Shown here piece after piece: positions 8,519-18,503 of a stretch of 19,600 nucleotides of DNA. A program made the translations under genes and the position numbers. The DNA is taken from positions 27,843 through 47,442 of the forward strand of contig NKYR01000182.1 of NCBI GenBank assembly GCA_003184365.1, read 5' to 3'. The notes beneath the pieces are model-generated. The model did no database searches and had not been told where the DNA came from. It was given only the letters and a program-made list of their open reading frames with translations. Within the stretch, counting starts at the first letter, position 1. The number at the start of each line of letters is the position of its first letter. Source of the DNA: Evernia prunastri. Its lineage: Eukaryota; Ascomycota; Lecanoromycetes; Lecanorales; Parmeliaceae.

Positions 8519-8980
8519 CTAATCGAGCAACGAAAGACTCTGCAACCGACGCGCCCTCTCCTGCTGGAACCGGCCCACCGTAGCCCGCTCCCACGCCAGC
8601 ACGGCCTCACGGCTCTGTTTCGAATTGGGATCGCGCTGCTCGGGCGAAGGCAGCCGTTCGAGCCTCCGGGCTTTTTCCCGCTGGATGCGGCTCGTGGTCG
8701 CGTCTTCCCAGTTGCGGATGGCGGTCAAGGCTTCTTCGCGGTCGCGATTGTGGGCGTGTTGGAATGCGCTGTTGTGCTTGTCTTCCAGCCTCGGATGGTC
8801 ATGCTGGATTGATTTGGTGTCGGATTCGTCGTGACGATGCTGCTTGGTGGCTTCTGATTCCCAGTCAGCTTCAGCGCTGTCGTTCCTACCATACTCGTTT
8901 TGAAGGGTGGATCCAACCAAGCGATTTCCGACAGTCTTCACGGCAGCGTAGAGGCTGCCGACGCCTAGGATTGGGGCCAT
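8519..8980 (-). CDS. Hypothetical charged protein with internal WExAT...ARRL repeat
   Basis: A single uninterrupted frame of 153 residues from ATG 8980 to TAG at 8519-8521. The first 25 residues (MAPILGVGSLYAAVKTVGNR) are apolar to amphipathic and end with basic residues, which could be a membrane-binding or mitochondrial targeting segment. The rest is very rich in Arg, Glu, Gln and His and should be helical. It carries two copies of one motif: WEDATTSRIQREKARRLERL (91-110) and WERATVGRFQQERARRLQSL (130-149), sharing W-E-x-A-T-x-x-R-x-Q-x-E-x-A-R-R-L-x-x-L. I do not recognise the family. The maintained frame, the ATG and the repeat together argue that it is a real gene; an intron in the 5' part cannot be excluded. 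Confidence 0.65.
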   Translation of the reverse strand: MAPILGVGSLYAAVKTVGNRLVGSTLQNEYGRNDSAEADWESEATKQHRHDESDTKSIQHDHPRLEDKHNSAFQHAHNRDREEALTAIRNWEDATTSRIQREKARRLERLPSPEQRDPNSKQSREAVLAWERATVGRFQQERARRLQSLSLLD

Positions 8981-10646
8981 GATTGTAGCCGCGAAAGCTT
9001 ACTCGTCCGAAGGGAGATTGGTCGAGTTCCGAGTCCGGGATGAGAAATGTTGAGATAACAGCTGGTTTGTAGTATTTTTTCTCAGTGGAATTGACTTTAT
9101 CGAATCAGAGCGTGGAAGAGATGCGGAACCCCAGGCGAGCAATCAGGATAGTAGAGAAGAAGATGCGAAAGACACAAAGACATTGCTCGCACAAAGACAT
9201 TATTCATTCAAAGAGACAAACGGGCGCTGGAAGGAGATCGAGGACATAGACTCTTTGTCCTGCGAGATGGCAGATACAATAATGAGATCCTCTCACAGAC
9301 CCCAAGAACAACATCAGCAGGCTGCACACCACCTGGAACGATTCTCGTCATCCGGTGGCTTTGAACGCATCGGGATCGTACATCCTCTGTATAACCGAAG
9401 ACACCGTAGCCATGTGGCCAAGTTCAAACGCAAGTCTTAAACCGGTCTTGATAGGTATAGACATCAATACGACCACTGGCACTCTCTGGCACCTTCATAT
9501 TGCCAAAACGCGTTGAAGTCGTCGGCTACGCCTGGTACACCGACGGCGACCTAAATCCGCCAGCAGCGAGACATCCAAACGCTTTCAGGCATTCCTGATA
9601 GCGTGGACACAGTGCCCATATCTCAAACAGCCTATCTCCAAAAGCACAGGTCGAATCAAAAGTTGAGGTTCGAAAAAGGTGAAACATGCGGGCTGTGCAT
9701 TTCAACATTTCTCCTTGTACAGCTATGCCAACTGCCAAAATCTAAAAGTCACAGAGCTCAAAACCTCAAACAGGGTTAGCCGTTGCGGCAGCCAAGGCGC
9801 TACGGAGGTTCGGGCAGTTTTGTCCGGAAGTCTGAATGCCAAGACAATGAGTGAATCCCCGTGCTCGAGCCATTCTTATGATCCATCCACCAGACTTGAT
9901 CGCATAGCGAAGGTGCCAGCTCAACATTAGCATCTTATTGGAGACTGCATAATAACTGATCCAGCGTATCCAGGCCGAGCAGACTTAGATCGCTGCTTCG
10001 TTACTACCAGGGGCTTGCCGAACATAGAGCTTCTCAAAGACGTGAACGTGAGTGGTTGTATGAAAGACAATTAGTTTAAAAGCTGTTCACGGTCCCAACT
10101 TGGCGGCACCAGAGTTCCTGCTTACCTAGGGCAGCCACTCCTTGTCTTGGTTTGGGTTGCTAGGCTTAGTGTTGGTTCGTACCGTTTGCGAGTAGAGGTC
10201 CAGCGCAAGAGCATCAAGGGTTCGATCGCTTTTTCAAGATTGGGTAATCCATCGCAAAATTGTATGCACTGTCCGCGAAGTTGGGGTCTGGCCTTTGGAG
10301 TCGCTCGAATCTTGCGGATCCATTCACGCTCGGCGCAACTTTTCGGCTTCTCATTCTAAGCAGGGGCATGATCACATGCCGGGAGAATTGACACCGAAAT
10401 CGTATTTGGGGCTGGTCACTTGCCGCTCAGCTTTTTTTTCTTCGGAGAAAGTCAGGAAGTGGAAGCAAGATCGCATCGAGCAAAACACGCAAGGGAAGAT
10501 GACCAGCTAAAAGCAGGGTTTATTAATTAGCGTAGATACAGCTGGGCTGTTGAAACGAGGAGAGAGACTCAAGTGAGTACATCAGGTAGACTTCGTTGGC
10601 TGGAATGGCTTTCTACACAGTCATCACCATAGACTCATCTTCGGAG
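8981..10646. other. 1.7-kb stretch with no recognised gene
   Basis: The first 150 or so bases are likely the promoter and leader of the minus-strand gene ending at 8980. Frames of 60-85 codons exist on both strands (9183-9440, 9679-9930, 10147-10359), but none has a motif, a signal peptide or convincing splice partners. It may hold remains of a degraded gene; I cannot show it. The part near 10520-10646 is the likely 3' untranslated region of the epoxide hydrolase gene. Confidence 0.5.
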
Positions 10647-12150
10647 CTAATACCCAGACCTCCCCGGAACCACCCCATAACAAGGCCCACCCTTCCCGAA
10701 CATCTTCCTCAAGTCCCCAACGATAGCCTCTGGCCTCTCCCACGCGGCGAAATGACCACCCTTCTCATGCTCGCTTTGGAAGACCACCGGACCGAGCGTC
10801 TGCGCCCAAGTCTTCGGCACGACCGTGATCTCCCTCGGAAAATGCGCAATGCCCAATTTGACATGGGGAATCCATCCGCGCAACGTGGGTGTTGAGACGC
10901 TCGAGAACGGCTCAGGGTGGGTAGATTCGTAGTAGATACGGACGCTCGCTGCGGGCCCGGCTTTCGAAAACCAGTAGATTGACACCCAGGTCAGGATCTC
11001 GTCGTCGGTCCACCGGTAGCCGTCTGTCCAGTCGTGCAGTTTCTCGTAAATCCAGGCAAGGAGGGCGATGGGGCTGTCAGCGAGGGCATAGCCGACGGTC
11101 TGGGGTTTGGTGCTCTGGAGGAGGTTGTACCCATAGCCCTCGTTCATGAACCATGCCGATCTCTCTTGGCCCGCCTTTTCGCGGGCATTGTATGGGGAAA
11201 TGGCGTGCTGGAGGGCAAGGAGCGGTTGCTGAGTGACTTTTGGGGCTTGTCCGAGAATAAGGTTGATATGGGACGCTTTACAAATGTCTGGGTATTGCAG
11301 ACCGATTGCTCTCGTCACTGAAAATCCCCAGTCTCCGCCTTGTGTGACTATCGAATGTTAGCCCTGATACTGAATAATAAGAGGGTAGCTTACCATATTT
11401 GTCATATCCTAGCTGAAGCATCAACTTGTGACATGTTTCGGCATATTTGGTGAGGGTGAACCCTTTCTTGTTGATGCCGTCGGAAAAACCGAACTGGAGG
11501 TTTGGAGATCAGCATCCCTCTTGGCTCTTAATGGGCATGTGCAACGGTCGACTGTTTGCTGAGAGGATCAATCGTTTGACAGATCTATACTTACGTTAGG
11601 TAGTGAAGGCGCTACGAGATGGAATCCAGGAGCATTTTCGTCCCCCTCAAGTAAAGGCAGTAACTTCTTTACCTCAACGAATGATCCTGGCCCTGGTATC
11701 CTCCGTGAGTAGACCGTGGGAAGACCAAGAAGGAGACGATGTAGGAGCTTTTATGCCACACTTACATCCGTGGGAGAACAAAAGTGGCACAGCTCCTTCC
11801 TTGGTGCTTGGTTGATGAACGACTGAGGTCACTTTCGTAAGCCAATTGCAATGTGAAATAGATTTCAGAGAGAATTCCTCACAATGAATACCAAGATGCC
11901 CGAAACCATCAACGTCCACTTTCGTTTGGTAGTTTGGCAACTCATTCAATGTTGCTTCCGCTTTCCTCCAATCGAAGTCTTCTCTCCAGTAATTCACAAG
12001 CCGACGTATATCAGCGACGGGTGCACCAAATGGCCAGACATCTTGGTCCTCATACTCTAGCTGATCGGGGAACTTGGCATTTGAAAGACGTTGCTTTAAG
12101 TCTTTGATCACCTCATCTGATACTGAGATCTGGTATGGTTCTGGCGCCAT
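10647..12150 (-). CDS. Epoxide hydrolase (alpha/beta hydrolase with EHN domain)
   Basis: Five exons on the minus strand: 12150-11883, 11822-11766, 11692-11595, 11493-11394 and 11347-10647, giving 407 residues. Introns are 60, 73, 101 and 46 nt, all GT-AG. The start is the ATG at 12150, after which the EHN N-terminal domain follows (residues about 3-105, with WPFGAPVADIRRLVNYWR). Then come the oxyanion motif HGWPG (107-111), split by intron 2, and the nucleophile in VTQGGDWG, Asp180. The cap region keeps the tyrosine-rich NEGYGYN, and the catalytic histidine is in GGHFAAWE, near residue 373. The enzyme opens epoxides to vicinal diols with water through an Asp-ester; the substrate is unknown, and detoxification or secondary metabolism are both usual for the family. 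The key residues are all present, so it should be active. It diverges from the CX9C gene. Confidence 0.88.
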
Positions 12151-12758
12151 TATCACTCTTTACAATTTGAAAGCGTAGTCCTTATGGATATTATATGGTG
12201 CTTGAGGGAACCTCTTTTTCAGCAATAACGCAGTCACTTTATCCAGGATATCCCTTTGTGAGGTAGTAAGTCACACCCTACCCCGGGGGGTGCGCTATCC
12301 GGGTAGTTCCGGGGCTGGGCGTGACTTACTACCTCACAAGGTGATAACTATGACTCAAGCGATTATTACAAATCAAAACAATTCCCATAGAGCAGCAGGA
12401 AGCTTTTGGCCATGGCGCAACTCCCGCAGACTGGAAGAAGTATAATTGTACGTGGCTAGCGCAACTACAACACGTATTACATAGACCAGCCGTAAGGACG
12501 TAACATGCCGGGTCACCAACAGACACTCTCAGCACGTCAGATACGCGTAAATCGAACAATTATGGGCAGGACCCTCTAGCTCCGGTGTTTTGTCCCTCCC
12601 GAGTCCGTGCTGCCTCCATGTCCGCTAATACCTGCCCTTATATTCAGCGCCAAGAGATCTCACATAAAATAGCTTGGCAGTCTTGGCACTCAACTGCGTC
12701 TCGTCCTCCGCACCCCTCGAGCCTCATTCAAACTTCGCTCCCCAACCCCAGCCAAACC
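12151..12758. other. Shared divergent promoter region
   Basis: This 608-bp stretch lies between the start codons of the epoxide hydrolase (-) and twin CX9C (+) genes and should serve both. It contains the 84-bp foldback listed separately. Beyond that I cannot name a binding site. An in-frame ATG at 12585 precedes the CX9C start but is not believed to be used. Confidence 0.6.
12256..12339. repeat. 84-bp near-perfect foldback (MITE-like hairpin)
   Basis: Arm 12256-12274 (TTGTGAGGTAGTAAGTCAC) is the exact reverse complement of 12321-12339. Pairing continues inward for a further 12 bases with three mismatches (12275-12286 against 12309-12320), so the stem is about 31 bp and the GC-rich loop about 22 nt. 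It stands between two divergent genes. No clear target duplication borders it, although the ends extend a few bases if one bulge is allowed. A small foldback transposon is the best guess; a regulatory or cruciform element is also possible. Confidence 0.75.
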
Positions 12759-13877
12759 ATGGGCTGGTTCTGGGGAAAATCCGACCCCCCCAAATCCTCC
12801 TCCGACAATGATCCCCTCCGCGACCTCGACCCCAGCCTGCGGGACTTCCTCGCCAAAGAGTCCCCCGTGAAATACACGCCCGCTCCCCCTCCCCCGGCTC
12901 CTCCGCCCCAAGACGCCGCTCCCACCGCCGCAACAACCCCGGCGTCAAACGCCGAGCCCACCGCTCCGGCCGTCCCGCCCGAATCCCTCTACCCGGACGG
13001 CCGCTACGCGCACCTCTGGGCCAGCTACAAGCCGCTCTCGGCCATCGAAGCCGAGTCGAAGTCCGATCAGGAGAAGCTGCTCGACGTGCTCGAAGGGTAC
13101 AAGGAGCGGCGGGCGCAGATCGGGCGGGCGGCGGTGGAGAACTGCGTCGAGGAGCAGATGGCGGTGGACGAGTGCTATGCGAGTGGGCGGTGGAGGGACA
13201 AGATGATGATGTGCAGGGGGCAGAATCGGCAGTTTGAGCGGTGTTATGTCATGCAATCGGTACGTACGGTCGAGCTATAGTTCTTGCTGCTTTGGGTGCC
13301 AACCCAACGTGGGCGGTGACTGGTGATTGAATGCTGATGTTATCTGCGTCTGGATGTACAGCGGTTCCTCAAAGCCCTCGGCTACCTCTCCACCTACTCG
13401 CGCCCCGAATCCGTCGACGAAGCCATCCAGATGCACGCCGACACCCTCTACCACCGCATGCTCGCGCAAGAAGCCGCCGTCGCAGAGGCCAAAGCGGCCG
13501 GTCTGCCCGAACCGCGCTTCGCCCCCATACTGTCCTCCGTGTCGCGAGCCACGACCCCGACCAGCGTACCGAACGACGCACCCGCCGCCGCCGCCACCGC
13601 CGCCGCTCCGGCATTGGCGTCGAAAGATGACCTCCCGCCTCTGGCGCCGGAAACGCAAGCGCTGCTCACGCCGCCTTCGCAGGCTGCGCTGAGGGAGCGC
13701 TTGAAGACGATGACGCCGACGGAGCGGGAGTTGGAGGAGAGAGGTGTGATTATGGAGGCGAGGGCGGCGGGCGAGACGGGGAAGCAGGTGACGGATATTA
13801 TGGGGCAAAGGAAGAAGAGGAGGGATGAGGGGAAAGCGACGATGGGAGACACCATTAGTGGGTGGTTTGGGTGGTAG
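12759..13877 (+). CDS. Twin CX9C protein with tryptophan-rich termini
   Basis: Two exons, 12759-13259 and 13362-13877, with a 102-nt GTACGT...CAG intron; the product is 338 residues. ATG 12759 (AAACCATGG) is preferred over the in-frame 12585 because MGWFWG follows it and matches the style of the C-terminus. Order of parts: MGWFWG; a DPSLRDFLAKESP motif (about 24-36); a Pro/Ala linker; a helical region with two CX9C motifs, Cys129/Cys139 and Cys152/Cys162; an Ala-rich linker; and a basic helix ending ISGWFGW. Twin CX9C proteins normally fold as a disulfide-locked helical hairpin and are imported into the mitochondrial intermembrane space by Mia40. I think it belongs to a conserved fungal family of unknown function, perhaps related to Emi1-type proteins, but that link is uncertain. 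GC content is high, hence many shadow frames. Confidence 0.82.
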
Positions 13878-14092
13878 ATGTTGACCGGAAAAGCTGGTTT
13901 CAATGCATGATTCTACGTATGCCACTTCGGGCTATCCATATATGTATATTTTCTGAGCAGTCCATGGACCAGCTCCTGTATCATCACATGGGATCTCACA
14001 ACATGATTATCCTCACCCTGGAACACCCGCTCAATGTACCACTCATAATGCTGAATATAATCATCAAGGCATCAAGGCCAAGCTCCTTGCTG
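13878..14092. other. Convergent 3' spacer
   Basis: The 215 bases between the stop codons of the CX9C gene (+) and the ANTH adaptor gene (-) must hold both 3' untranslated regions. I see no other feature. Confidence 0.5.
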
Positions 14093-16358
14093 TTACTGTT
14101 GCTGTTGCTGCGGTTGCCCTGGCCTAGGGAAGATAGGAACGGTGTCCAATTGCTCGAACCCGCCCATCGTACCCTGACCCGCCTGCCAGCTATTTCCTGT
14201 TTGCTGATTCACAAATACGCTCTGCCGGAACGGATTGGTACCTGTCTGGCTGGGCACTAACGGTGATGCCACAGGTGGGGATGTGGTACGCGCGAAAGGA
14301 TTTGTTCCTGTTCGATGAGGCGTTACTGGATTGTTTGGAGATGGCTGTTGTTGGGATTGGGGCGCCGGTTGCGAGGTGAAGGGTGTGTTTTGCTGTAGTT
14401 GAGACGGTGGCGACGTGAATGGTGATCCGTGCGCGGGCGCCTGAGACGCGAATGGGGAGTTTTGCATCTGCCCTGTGGGTTGATTGGAGATGTTGCGGGC
14501 GAAAGGATTGGTGGATTGATGTTGTAATGGTGAGGCTACAGGCGGATTACTTTGATAGGAAGTGCTCGAAGCTCCTGTGGGTTGGGGCATCATAGACTGT
14601 CGGAACGGATTGGATGATCCGGTTGGTTGCGGGGCGAACGATTGCGGCGTCGTGAAGGATCGCTGCGGAGGGCCGAAGGAGGCATCACCTGCATTCATCT
14701 GCTGTTGGGCATGTGGAAATTGTGAAGTATTGTTTTGTGACACGCTTGAGAAATGGTCCTGCGGTTGCACGAATGGCTGCTGGCTGTAACCGCCAAAGCC
14801 GGCCCCATTGAAACTCGGTTGCACGGGTTGTTGTGCTTGCCCAAATGGATTTGCACTGCCAAAATTCCCACTATTTTGTGATTGCGGCTGTTGCCCACTC
14901 TGGGCAAAGAAGTTCTGTTGTGGGGGAGAGATTCCCGTTTGCTGTGGTGCGGCCTGCTGTTGCTGGTACTGTGGCCCGGATGCGAAGTTTAGCATTTGCT
15001 GCTGAGGCGCAGAAGCCATAGGCTGTTGATTCTGCTCGATTGAGCCGAAGAAGTCTATCAAGTCAGGAGCCGGACCCTTGGCCTCTGATTTTGCGGTAGC
15101 TGGCTGTGGTGCAGGCTTGGGCTCAGGAAACGCTTTGCTTGCTCCGCCTTTATTAAGAGAAAGCTTCGAGAACCCATCTACAGGCTCGGGAACCCCATTG
15201 GTTGCGCTCTTCTTTCCCTTCTTCGCATCTTGCTGAGCCAGGTACTGCCGCCTGTTGATTTCAAAATCTGGATCCTTGAGATATTCTTCCAGAGACGAAG
15301 TCAAGCTAGTAGGAGCGTGCTTAAGCTTTGGGATTTCTAGTCGCGTTGCATTTTCGTAGTGTCTAGCTGTGCTCAAGAATTCCACTACTAAGTTGGTTTG
15401 CTTAGTGAATGTCTTGTAGATAGCTAGAGCCCGTTCTGCATCGTATTTTGACATCTCAAAGTAATGCTCTGACCGGCCTACATTAGCCACTGCTTCGTAC
15501 TTTTCAGTTTGCAGAATCATACCGAGAACATTGATCGTCCCTTCATTCATAACGCCGTAGAGTATCAAGAGATCCATAGTCAGCAAACGAAACGCGCATA
15601 CAGTAATTTCGTTCTCTGCTTCCGTACTAAGGAGCTATTGAGATGGTCAGCGTCCCTGTTGATACACCGAGACTCAGCAAGTAGCACCCACATCACACTG
15701 CAGCAATTTCGAAATTTGACTTTGCACAGCTTCCGTCTCCCTCAGTAGGCCCTTGTCTATGGTCTGTCTCTTCAATCGGGTAGGACCTTCTCTGACCCAA
15801 TCTATCCTGGTATCCTTGTACGCCTTTGCTCGAGCCAGTAGATAGGTATAATAGTGCCTAATATTGGTTCCCTGGACCTGCACTGACCGCTCATACCCAT
15901 CAGCACCGTCTCATAGGGAAGATTTCTTGTGAGGGAAAGCCCCCATCTCTTTACAAATGTGTAGACCCACATTCTGTCGGCCCCCGTGCAGATACCATGT
16001 TATACTCCTTGGACGTACCATCTGAGAAATTGCTTATTGCAAGCTTCGAAGGCGACTCCGCTAAGTATTTCAGTGTCACGTTGGGTTCCCCCTCTCGTAT
16101 CATGAGATGCACTATGATCAGCGATTTGAAGACGATAGTCCATGTTGAGTCTCTAAGGCGGTTTTGTAAGGCTCGAAAGATTTCGGCGACTCCGGCTTCC
16201 CCAGCATGAGTTGCGACTAGGATGTGTTCGACATATTTGGCTTTGGGTGGGGCAAGCTATTCATCGAGGTTAACGGAAGGGTCGCAGCAAAGGTGGATGG
16301 GCCCTCTCGCCTTGATCTTCGTCCCACCTTTGACCGACTTTTCGAAAGATCCAGACAT
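14093..16358 (-). CDS. AP180/YAP1801-type ANTH-domain clathrin adaptor
   Basis: Four exons on the minus strand: 16358-16311, 16256-16019, 15882-15692 and 15634-14093, for 672 residues. The ANTH domain fills residues about 3-275: FEKSVKGGTKIK, the basic lipid-binding patch with PKAKYVEHIL, then STWTIVFKSLIIVHLMIREG, NIRHYYTYLLARAKAY and LLTMDLLILYGVMNEG. It binds PtdIns(4,5)P2 and recruits clathrin at endocytic sites. The tail is long and Gln/Pro-rich with DLIDFF (350-355, clathrin-box-like), five NPF motifs (from 421, 501, 535, 604, 626) for EH-domain partners such as Pan1/Ede1, and repeated x-x-Q-x-T-G sites like those of Ark/Prk kinases. It ends in poly-Gln. Introns are 54, 136 and 57 nt. 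Intron 1 begins GC, not GT (AAG|GCGAGA), and is needed to join IK to LAPPK in frame. Family call is firm; orthology to Yap1801 or Yap1802 is not resolved. Confidence 0.92.
16257..16310 (-). other. GC-AG intron 1 of the ANTH adaptor gene
   Basis: The 54-nt intron starts GCGAGA and ends AATAG, with GTTAAC as a likely branch site. Exon 1 (16 codons) joins exon 2 in phase 0, giving the conserved KIKLAPPK sequence. The only nearby GT (in AAAGGTGGGA) shifts the frame, so the GC donor is the reading that keeps the protein. Confidence 0.75.
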
Positions 16359-17846
16359 GGCAGAGGGGCAGTGTCGCGACGAGAAGTGCAGGCTTGGCTA
16401 TTCACAGCGAGACTGCTTGTCTTGGATGCGGAGTTGGAAGGCTTTCGGGCATCTCACCGAAGCTATCATGAGAGCCCCGACAATGGGGTCATGCTGTTGT
16501 TTGTGAAAGTGGCCGCTAGGCCCGGGTGTAACTCCAGTGAAATCTATCAGAAGCGCACGTGTTGGCGGCAGGGCACTAGATCAGGGATATAGATATGTTG
16601 TCCAGCATCAATTGAATCCTCTACCTTTGCATCGATGACAATGTGGAGTCAATGGGCTGTGGGAACTGTGGTAGGAAGCGTGATTTTCGTCGTCTCGGTC
16701 GTGTACGACTATTCGGGGGCTCAGCGCCGGCGATGACGATGCTTGGCGCTGTCCCAGCTCTACTATTGGGTAGCCAGCACATAGAGTCAATATCTCTTCA
16801 TGTCTATCTAACAGATATCTTTGACTCCATGGACAGAGCAACGTGCATGGTATTTTAGTACACTATTCCTTGATGCTCGAAGAAGTTGTAATCTCATATT
16901 ACGGAAGATGAGCTCAAATTTTAAGTATTTTTTGTTCCGCGTGGCTAGAGTAAGAGACAGAGATGTTGCGCTGTTGTTACATCCATTCAATCATATGTAA
17001 AGGCTACAGATAGCGAAGTAATGATGGACTGTTGACAGTACTGTGCTCAATCTGCCGCGCAGCTATCGCGATCCTCAGTATTGCTTAATCTGAGCATCTA
17101 GTGCGCCTACGGCCATCATTTTCCGCGGCGCAGGAACAAAGAAGAGGTGAATGTATGTATGGGACTTTCGCCGCGATGAATGGGTCAACAAAGATTTGCA
17201 TTGCGTTATGTACACGGGGGGCTGGTGGATAGACTCTTGTGTTCAACGCCCAGAATCGCCGGTGGAGCGTGCATTATGTAGACTGTTGTCGGACACCTCC
17301 CAAGTTCGAGGATCAGAGATGCCTTCATCGCGTCCGTGAAGTAACAAGGTGGGTGTGCCGAACGCCTTTTTCATACTCCCTCCTTACCAACAAGCAGCCA
17401 CTCGAGCCCGGTGAAGGGAGAGCCGCAAGCCAGATCAGGAGGAAGCTTTTCATATGGTACACTCTAGGCTTTCATCATCTGCATCAGGGATTAGCTTCGT
17501 ATGTAGTTGGTGGACGGGACTTTGACTGACTTGTTCAAAACTTGGAAGGATAGAGAAAAGGAAAGTTTCGTTCGTGCGTAAGATATTTTGAGCGCGGGCA
17601 AAAATCCGCTACTCGCGTTCACCTACTAATGCAATACCCTAAAATCCGATAAATCCGAAACCTCACCAAAAAACCCGCTCACCATTTGGAACAGGCTATA
17701 GCAACAACAATACTATATTTGAGACTCTTGAATGATGTTTTATGAGTAGTAAAGTGTTTCAGCATTACAGGACTTTAATTTGAAGAAAATCGATGTAGAC
17801 ATGATCAAATGGTGACTAAAAACGTGAGAATAATATTATATGCTCA
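16359..17846. other. 1.5-kb stretch without a recognised gene
   Basis: The part next to 16358 is the promoter and leader of the adaptor gene, including an in-frame-free GC-balanced leader. Frames of 60-96 codons exist (16643-16858, 17239-17529) but show no motifs. From about 17580 the sequence becomes AT-rich with repeated AAATCCG words, approaching the LTR. No RNA gene was found. Confidence 0.5.
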
Positions 17847-17851
17847 GACGG

Positions 17852-18003
17852 TGTCACGGTACGCCAAGGCCTCCTTAGAGGCTACCGCCCGAATAGGCTT
17901 AGCGCGGCTATCTCCGCACCTATCTACCCTGTAGACACATAGATTAATCAACAATCTTTCCACCACATATAAATATATGACATCCAGTCCTATTTCCTTG
18001 ACA
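17852..18003 (+). mobile_element. Solo LTR (152 bp), copy B, with GACGG target duplication
   Basis: It begins TGTCACGGTACG and ends CCTTGACA. It is bordered by GACGG at 17847-17851 and 18004-18008, a perfect 5-bp target duplication different from that of copy A. The length is the same as that of copy A (1639-1790), which lies in opposite orientation. At several sites where the two differ by a transition this copy keeps C, so copy B is somewhat less RIP-worn. It contains TATAAATATATG about two thirds along, a possible LTR promoter element. No retrotransposon body follows. Confidence 0.88.
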
Positions 18004-18008
18004 GACGG

Positions 18009-18461
18009 AGAAGGTAGAGAAGACAGAAGAAGGCAGAGAAGAAATAATCAAGGTAATGCGATTTGATTGGTTTATTGCTTCCGAATCGAGCCGCAGGCGC
18101 TAAATAAGTGCTATCAAATACTTTTCTTCATGAAATATCATATTTATCAAATCGCGATGAGACATCAACGACGATAAAGAGATTTATTGATGACGCGATA
18201 TAGCTTCGGACGATGTCTATGCATATAATAACAAGAAAGATCTGTGTCATGGTGTGGATCTCAGTCTAGTCAGGTTAATCTATGCGATAGCCGACGATCT
18301 AGGCGACAGCCCCTTAAGGGCTGCTCGCATCCCCCGTTCTTTCTTGTTTCCTCATCTTTCGTCTTGGAATTCTACCTAGTCCTAGCCATAGAGAATGAGA
18401 ATCCTTCTACCAAGCCTCGTTCCCTGACATTACGAAAGATCGAACAACCGGTTTAACGCTT
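18009..18461. other. Repeat-derived spacer, no gene recognised
   Basis: The first 230 bases are AT-rich and RIP-like; the rest is of normal composition. A 70-codon plus-strand frame (18244-18456) has no motif. The palindromic CTTCTACGCGTAGAA at 18459-18473 is the only visible structure. Confidence 0.4.
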
Positions 18462-18503
18462 CTACGCGTAGAAAACCAAATCTCGAAGATGCTGAAATCC
18501 TTT

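Noticed and set aside
10205..10230. tRNA-like GGTTCGATC on the plus strand
   Set aside because: The T-stem does not pair and no A box precedes it.
11348..11354. Alternative acceptor giving YGGDWG in the epoxide hydrolase
   Set aside because: Splicing at CACAAG is in frame too, but the TAG acceptor at 11348 restores VTQGGDWG, the normal nucleophile context of the family.
12585..12758. Upstream in-frame start of the CX9C gene
   Set aside because: The 58 extra residues look like translated leader, while the downstream ATG has a better context and is followed by the MGWFWG motif that mirrors the C-terminus.
13275..13925. Long minus-strand frames opposite the CX9C gene (216, 151 and 103 residues)
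   Set aside because: They are shadows of GC-rich codons; they consist of Arg/Pro/Leu runs and have no motif, whereas the plus frame has CX9C pairs and proper splice sites.
14562..15021. Cys/Gly-rich plus-strand frames opposite the adaptor tail
   Set aside because: They are the reverse reading of Gln/Asn/Pro-rich codons and not secreted cysteine-rich proteins.
1639..18003. One full 16-kb element with inverted 152-bp ends
   Set aside because: The two ends have different 5-bp duplications immediately flanking each copy on both sides, and ordinary host genes lie between them.
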